A stretch of 64,000 bases of DNA from Branchiostoma floridae (Eukaryota; Chordata; Leptocardii; Amphioxiformes; Branchiostomatidae). Every line of letters starts with the position of its first letter. Position 1 is the stretch's first letter. The position numbers and the translations under genes are program-made. The notes under the pieces are model-generated. The model did not search any database. It saw only the letters and a program-made list of their open reading frames with translations, and was not told the origin of the DNA. Below, in pieces: positions 57,490 through 64,000 of this stretch. The DNA is taken from contig NC_049997.1 in NCBI RefSeq assembly GCF_000003815.2, forward strand, positions 5,623,321 through 5,687,320. The letters run 5' to 3'.

Positions 57490-57915
57490 CTTCCATACTG
57501 CTGTCTGTGGAAGCCTTGAGAAGGCTAGATAGGTGCGACAGTGCCATGATCAGGTGGTTATACTCCAGAAGACTGTCAGAAAGAGTGCCATCTGAACAGC
57601 TTAGGTGCAGGCTAGGTTTACACAGCCTCCATGACATTTTCGCTACAACAGACTCGTGCAAAGAATCACCCATGACAACTGACAAAAGGTCATGAGCTTA
57701 TCTGAAGTAGACCGGAATCCGCGTGGTCGCCCCATGAGGAGATGGGTAGACAGTGTCAAGGAAGATATAAGAAAACTGGACTTGCAAAAAGCCAACCTCT
57801 TTGACAGAGACAGATGGAGATCAGAAATCAGACTGAGACGACTTGCCTCAAGGTCCAACCCCTGCAAGACAGGGACAATGGACGCTAAACCAGATAGTGA
57901 GTGAATGAGTGTTAC
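57490..57915 (+). pseudogene. LINE reverse-transcriptase C-terminal remnant
   Basis: Two overlapping frames encode AMIRWLYSRRLSERVPSEQL then, after a frameshift, NPRGRPMRRWVDSVKEDI and DRDRWRSEIRLRRLASRSNP. The GRP-x-x-RW-x-D motif and the W-R ending are typical of the C-terminus of non-LTR reverse transcriptases. The element ends GGACGCTAAACCAGATAGTG with GAGT/GAAT tail units. Broken and 5'-truncated. Confidence 0.8.
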
Positions 57916-58179
57916 TTTGCATAAGGCCATATTAATATTTGTTACATGAATGACATCATTTGAGAAAAGGCAAGTGTGTATAAGAAAAAGTTTGGTAAGA
58001 AAAAGTTGCCTATATTATGAAATCCAAGTGGTCTGGAAGGTTGAACATACGACTTAACACACAGAGTATGGTATAGAAATCTTCATTTTCATTTCTTCAC
58101 ATCTTCTTTGACTTTGGAATTGATTTTGACATTCTACAACATTAGTATCAGTTCCCAATATATTGTTTACAATTTGTGT

Positions 58180-58240
58180 CATAACTCTGTAACTTAACAG
58201 CTGCTTTGTACAGTTTAAAGTATGGTTGAACATTTTTCTG
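58180..58240. repeat. Satellite left flank, duplicated at 58320-58380
   Basis: ATAACTCTGTAACTTAACAG through GGTTGAACATTTTTCTG recurs about 140 bp later, with two satellite units between, showing that flank and units were duplicated together. Confidence 0.95.
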
Positions 58241-61200
58241 GCTGATAGACATTCACACTAACACTGTCCCTTTCCTTGGTGCTGATAGACATTCACACTA
58301 ACACTGTCCCTTTCCCTGGTCATAATTCTGTAACTTAACAGCTGCTTTGTACAGTTTAAAGTATGGTTGAACATTTTTTTGGCTGATAGACATTCACACT
58401 AACACTGTCCCTTTCCTTGGTGCTGATAGACATTCACACTAACACTGTCCCTTTCCCTGGAGCTGATAGACATTCACACTAACACTGTCCCTTTCCTTGG
58501 AGCTGATAGACATTCACACTAACACTGTCCCTTTCCTTAGTGCTGATAGACATTCACACTAACACTGTCCCTTTCCCTGGTGCTGATAGACATTCACACT
58601 AACACTGTCCCTTTCCTTGGTGCTGATAGACATTCACACTAACACTGTCCCTTTCCCTGGTGCTGATACACATTCACACTAACACTGTCCCTTTCCTTGT
58701 TGCTGATAGACATTCACACTAACATTGTCCCTTTCCTTGGTGCTGATGGACATTCACACTAACACTGCTCTTTCCTTGGTGCTGATAGACATTCACACTA
58801 ACACTGTCCCTTTCCTTGGTGCTGATGGATATTCACACTAACACTGCCCCTTTCCTTGGTGCTGATAGACATTCACACTAACACTGTCCCTTTCCTCGGT
58901 GCTGATAGACATTCACACTAACACTGTCTCTTTCCTTGGTGCTGATAGACATTCACACTAACATTGTCCCTTTCCTTGGTGCTGATGGACATTCACACTA
59001 ACATTGTCCCTTTCCTTGGTGCTGATGGACATTCACACTAACACTGCTCTTTCCTTGGTGCTGATAGACATTCACACTTACACTGTCCATTCCCTTTGTG
59101 CTGATAGACATTCACACTAACACTGGCCCTTTCCTTGGTGCTGATAGACATTCACACTAACATTGTACCTTTCCTTGGTGCTGATAGACATTCACACTAA
59201 CACTGTTCCTTTCCTTGGTGCTGATGAACATTCACACTTACACTGACCCTTTCCTTGGTGCTGATAGTCATTCACACTAACACTGTCCCTTTCCCTGGTG
59301 CTGATGAACATTCACACTTACACTGACCCTTTCCTCGGTGCTGATAGACATTCACACTAACACTGACCCTTTCCTTGGTGCTGATAGACATTCACACTAA
59401 CACTGTCCCTTTCCTTGGTGCTGATAGACACATTCACACTAACACTGTCCCTTTCCTTGGTGCTGATAGACACATTCACACTAACACTGACCCTTTCCTT
59501 GGTGCTGATAGACACATTCACACTAACACTGACCCTTTCCTTGGTGCTGATAGACACATTCACACTAACACTGTCCCTTTCCTTGGTGCTGATAGACACA
59601 TTCACACTAACACTGACCCTTTCCTTGGTGCTGATAGACACATTCACACTAACACTGTCCCTTTCCTTGGTGCTGATAGACACATTCACACTAACACTGT
59701 CCCTTTCCTTGGTGCTGATAGACACATTCACACTAACACTGTCCCTTTCCTTGGTGCTGATAGACACATTCACACTAACACTGTCCCTTTCCTTGGTGCT
59801 GATGGACATTCACACTTACACTGTCCCTTTCCTTGGTGCTGATAGACATTCACACTAACCCTGTCTCTTTCCTTGGTGCTGATAGACATTCACACTAACA
59901 CTGTCTCTTTCCTTGGTGCTGATAGACATTCACACTAACACTGTCCCTTTCCTTAGTGCTGATAGACATTCACACTAACACTGTCCCTTTCCCTGGTGCT
60001 GATAGACATTCACACTAACACTGTCCCTTTCCTTGGTGCTGATAGACATTCACACTAACACTGTCCCTTTCCCTGGTGCTGATACACATTCACACTAACA
60101 CTGTCCCTTTCCTTGTTGCTGATAGACATTCACACTAACATTGTCCCTTTCCTTGGTGCTGATGGACATTCACACTAACACTGCTCTTTCCTTGGTGCTG
60201 ATAGACATTCACACTAACACTGTCCCTTTCCTTGGTGCTGATGGACATTCACACTAACACTGCCCCTTTCCTTGGTGCTGATAGACATTCACACTAACAC
60301 TGTCCCTTTCCTCGGTGCTGATAGACATTCACACTAACACTGTCTCTTTCCTTGGTGCTGATAGACATTCACACTAACATTGTCCCTTTCCTTGGTGCTG
60401 ATGGACATTCANNNNNNNNNNNNNNNNNNNNNNNNNNNNNNNNNNNNNNNNNNNNNNNNNNNNNNNNNNNNNNNNNNNNNNNNNNNNNNNNNNNNNNNNN
60501 NNNNNNNNNNNNNNNNNNNNNNNNNNNNNNNNNNNNNNNNNNNNNNNNNNNNNNNNNNNNNNNNNNNNNNNNNNNNNNNNNNNNNNNNNNNNNNNNNNNN
60601 NNNNNNNNNNNNNNNNNNNNNNNNNNNNNNNNNNNNNNNNNNNNNNNNNNNNNNNNNNNNNNNNNNNNNNNNNNNNNNNNNNNNNNNNNNNNNNNNNNNT
60701 GACCCTTTCCTCGTGCTGATAGACACATTCACACTAACACTGACCCTTTCCTTGGTGCTGATAGACACATTCACACTAACACTGTCCCTTTCCTTGGTGC
60801 TGATAGACACATTCACACTAACACTGACCCTTTCCTTGGTGCTGATAGACACATTCACACTAACACTGTCCCTTTCCTTGGTGCTGATAGACACATTCAC
60901 ACTAACACTGTCCCTTTCCTTGGTGCTGATAGACACATTCACACTAACACTGTCCCTTTCCTTGGTGCTGATGGACATTCACACTTACACTGTCCCTTTC
61001 CTTGGTGCTGATAGACATTCACACTAACCCTGTCTCTTTCCTTGGTGCTGATAGACATTCACACTAACACTGTCTCTTTCCTTGGTGCTGATAGACATTC
61101 ACACTAACCCTGTCCCTTTCCTTGGTGCTGATAGACATTCACACTAACACTGTCCCTTTCCTTGGTGCTGATGGACATTCACACTTACACTGTCCCTTTC

Positions 61201-61398
61201 CTTGGTGCTGATAGACATTCACACTAACCCTGTCTCTTTCCTTGGTGCTGATAGACATTCACACTAACACTGTCTCTTTCCTTGGTGCTGATAGACATTC
61301 ACACTTACACTGTCCCTTTCCTTGGTGCTGATAGACATTCACACTAACCCTGTCTCTTTCCTTGGTGCTGATAGACATTCACACTAACACTGTCTCTG
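58241..61398. repeat. 40/42-bp satellite array in KCNQ1 intron 5
   Basis: About 75-78 units of TGCTGATAGACATTCACACT plus AACACTGTCCCTTTCCTTGG, interrupted by an N gap. A 42-bp variant (GACACATTC in place of GACATTC) fills about 59425-59800 and 60715-60965. Forty-two is divisible by three and the unit lacks stops in several frames, so open frames of 150 or more codons appear on both strands; they are not genes. Shared variant strings show internal segmental duplication. Confidence 0.98.
60412..60699. other. Assembly gap (N) inside satellite
   Basis: 288-base N run; the true array length is unknown. Confidence 1.
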
Positions 61399-62519
61399 AG
61401 TTCTTGTTTTCTTGTTTTCTGAGTTTATGAAATGCATAATCACAAAATGTGTATACAGAGTCCTTGGGGTTGTGTCTTTACCCCAGAAGTTCCATGTTTG
61501 GAGGTCATTAACTTTCACTCTCGCACACTTACTATCCAGTTTTATCGTGAGTTGTTCTCCCTTTCATGAGAGTAACATATACTTTTAGACTGATATGTCA
61601 GACTTCCAAATTCGAGCACAAAAACAATTTGAGAGGTCACATTGCAACCAAAATGAAGCTGTTAGAAGTAACTTCAATCCGGCAGTGCAAAAGACCAGTT
61701 CATAGCTCTGCGCACCACTACCTCATTTCCTTCCGGGGCTGAGATAAGTTTATTAGAACCCTGCCTTCTGTAAATAGCTCTCACCTCCTCTGGGATAACC
61801 ATACGTCTCCAGAAACCTTGAACTGACATTTCCCATCAGTGAATTTCCTCCGAGCGGATTCTCCGAACTTCAAGATTGATGATGCTAGTTTAGCCCCCTC
61901 TCTGATAATACTATTACTGTCAAGTTTTACCACAACGCTGTATTACAGGGCCTGTGTAGTTCAGAAGATAGCTGTGTATTTGTGAGATGACACAAGATAG
62001 GACTGTGAATAATGGACTTGCTGTGTCAAAGCGGGGGTTTTACCACCCCTAGGAGAGCGATATGTACACACACACATCTCTACGCTTTGAACTGGCACTT
62101 TTCATTTAGTGAAGACCTTCAAAGTCTCCAAACTTTGCTAGGGCAAAAATGTATGTTGAAAAAGTGCAAAAGTGCTGATGCTACTTCTCATATTCTATAG
62201 AAATCTTCACTCTTTTGAACTTGACGAAATTGAGTTCTAAACTAGAATTTGTTATCCAGCACCAGTCATTCTATGAAATTTTGCTGTATATGATGGAAAA
62301 TTTGTAGCTTATTCCCTCCGCTTTGACAGACAAAGATTTGGGAATAAAAATATCTGAATGAAGAAAATGATCGACTTCTGTATGGCAGGAAACGACAAAA
62401 AAGTATGATCTCCCATCAAAAATGAATGGGGAAAATTCCAGCTTGCCAGAGCCCTGGTCCAAACATACATCTTACGCAGCGCATGCCACATGGATCTTTG
62501 CACGTAGACTTCAGAAGTA
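61399..62519. other. KCNQ1 intron 5, no gene seen
   Basis: Noncoding, apparently unique. No match to the expected S5 exon. Confidence 0.5.
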
Positions 62520-62723
62520 CTGTAAATGCAGAAACTTTTGCGGTGGATTAATGTTTGCGTTTTCGGTGGCCGCTTCATGTAAACTTAAAACCACCGCGAA
62601 CATTTTTCCTTGGCAGTAAGAGACTACAGTGCATGGTGCTACCGCGAAGTTAAAACCACCGCGAAAAGTTCTTTTTCCCGCTACCGCAAAATCAAATCCC
62701 CACAAACTTAAATGCATTTAGAG
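62520..62723. mobile_element. TA-flanked MITE (CTGTAAATGCA family), complete
   Basis: TA|CTGTAAATGCAGAAACT at the left and AAATGCATTTAGAG|TA at the right. Followed directly by a fragment of the CAGGGCTC MITE family (62725-62790). Confidence 0.88.
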
Positions 62724-62817
62724 TACCTGCCCAACTCCAATTTTACCTGCACTATTGTGCATTATATGGAATGGTGTCTGAAGCCCTGGACATAAAACCT
62801 TGTCTTATATAGCAAAA

Positions 62818-62872
62818 TATTTTGTAGAAATAGCCAAATATTTTGTAGAAATAGCCAAATATTTATAGAATG
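62818..62872. repeat. 22-bp tandem repeat
   Basis: AAATATTTTGTAGAAATAGC repeated two and a half times. Confidence 0.9.
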
Positions 62873-63530
62873 AAGTTCTTGCTTTGACTCTAAACTTGAA
62901 CATGACAGTGCAAGCTTGTTAGACAGTTATATTGTGAAATTGAAAGCAACTTGACACATTGCATCAAAGAAAGCAAAGCAAAAATTTAGCACGAAATTCA
63001 CAGGATTTAACTTGTGGAATAAACTTAAGGAAGTATCTTACTTAATGGCTATTTCCAATAACCTGTTCATCTGAGCTTCTTCGTGCAAATTTTTGGGATT
63101 CTTAGACGATGTCATTTATATAATGAAATCAACATGGCCTAACCAACACTGGAAATGCAGAGAATACAACTTTAAAGCCAATCTGAAATATCAATCTGAA
63201 TTGAGATTAAACTAATATTTGCAGTTTGGGCATAAAAATCCTACAATATGTCACCTTTAGTAGTTTGATCAGTCCATTGTACGTTGTCACACATTTTCTT
63301 CTCTGAAACAAAGAAAATAACACAGAGTCCTTTTGTCTTTGAAAGCTTGCTAAAACCACCACACATTTAGGGATTTCTGTTGATTGAAAAGGCTGTCAAC
63401 ACATCCAAAGCCTTTCTTCAAACTTGAGCTAGGCTTTTAGGAGGTAGAAAAAATAGGTTTTCTTTTAGCTGAAAACTGACTTGATCAAGCTTTATTCAGT
63501 CACTTATCAGTTGAAGGTTGAAGCCTAGTT

Positions 63531-63790
63531 AATCTATATGCAAATCCTTTACTTGCACAGAAGTGTACTTTCAAGTCTTCATCTTCCAAATGCAAAAATG
63601 AAAGACATGTCAGTCTTTTAAACAAGTGAACAATGGCTGATCAATTATTTGCACAATTTAATCTATCAGTAAATCCTTTACTTGCACAGCAGCATACTTT
63701 CAAGTTTTCATCTTCCAATACAAAAATCAAAGACATGTCAGGCTTTGAAACAAGTGAACAATGGCTGATAAATTATTTGCACAATTGCGC
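63531..63790. repeat. About 130-bp tandem duplication
   Basis: Two units share AAATCCTTTACTTGCACAG, TTTTCATCTTCCAA-like and GTGAACAATGGCTGAT segments, with several differences. Confidence 0.9.
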
Positions 63791-64000
63791 AACTCTAATT
63801 TCTGTGCACAATTATATAGTATGCAGCCTTTTATCAATGTCCACTAAATTTCAACTCGTTGTGCTCGTTAATTTTCAGTCGACGTCCTTTTGAAAATCGG
63901 GAGGTAATTGGTGAGAAAAACAACAAAGGTGAACTGTGATCAGAGCTGTGTAGGTCTTGATCCTCATGCCTTGAAATCTTCAAAAACATAAATTATCATA

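Noticed and set aside
59357-61027. Long open frames of 150-215 codons on both strands
   Set aside because: They lie inside the 42-bp satellite sub-array, whose unit length is divisible by three; parts also run through N bases. No gene.
58241-61398. Regular repeat array resembling CRISPR
   Set aside because: There are no unique spacers between repeats, the unit is contiguous, and the DNA is animal. It is a satellite.
56408-64000. KCNQ1 exon 6 (S5)
   Set aside because: I looked for a segment encoding ELITTLYIGF-like sequence after an acceptor and found none, so it must lie beyond the window.

Overview
The window reads as draft genomic DNA from an invertebrate animal, most likely an invertebrate deuterostome and probably a cephalochordate (amphioxus). 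The evidence is a potassium-channel gene almost identical in sequence and exon layout to vertebrate KCNQ1, large introns packed with short nonautonomous transposons, tRNA-headed SINEs, microsatellites and seven N-run assembly gaps. The species assignment is an inference. No bacterial, organellar or viral gene content was recognised.

The main gene is a KCNQ1-type voltage-gated potassium channel on the + strand. Five coding exons are visible: 1996-2327, 33721-33811, 35483-35609, 54274-54352 and 56311-56407. They give 242 residues: N-terminus, S1, S2, S3 and S4. All splice sites are GT/AG and all phases join. Exons 2-5 are 91, 127, 79 and 97 nt, the same as I recall for human KCNQ1 exons 2-5. 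The pore, S6 and C-terminal exons lie beyond the right edge. Three inverted CCAAT boxes 31-32 bp apart at about 1291-1363 are a plausible promoter module.

Intron 1 (2328-33720) holds a second gene on the same strand: the first three coding exons (19429-19645, 20445-20581, 20943-21109) of a FAXC (failed axon connections homolog)/metaxin-like protein with an N-terminal membrane anchor and a thioredoxin/GST-N-like domain. Its later exons were not found and may be in gaps or lost. Between 13 and 17 kb there are several exon-like open segments, mostly on the - strand, that I cannot identify.

Most of the rest is repetitive. The most striking group is a transposon superfamily with termini CAGGGCTC(GAAAT) and 5-bp target-site duplications. 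It has at least seven complete copies with four different internal sequence types, one of them 1.65 kb long. Other families are a hAT-like MITE (termini CAGGGTTGTAGCCAG, 8-bp duplications), a TA-flanked mariner-like MITE (CTGTAAATGCA), several foldback elements, tRNA-headed SINEs, a 5S-rRNA-headed SINE that shares a middle module with the tRNA-headed SINEs, and LINE 3' ends. Tandem arrays include a 40/42-bp satellite of about 3.2 kb in KCNQ1 intron 5 (58241-61398), a 63-bp minisatellite (37046-37490) and many microsatellites. Long open frames inside these arrays are by-products of unit lengths divisible by three.
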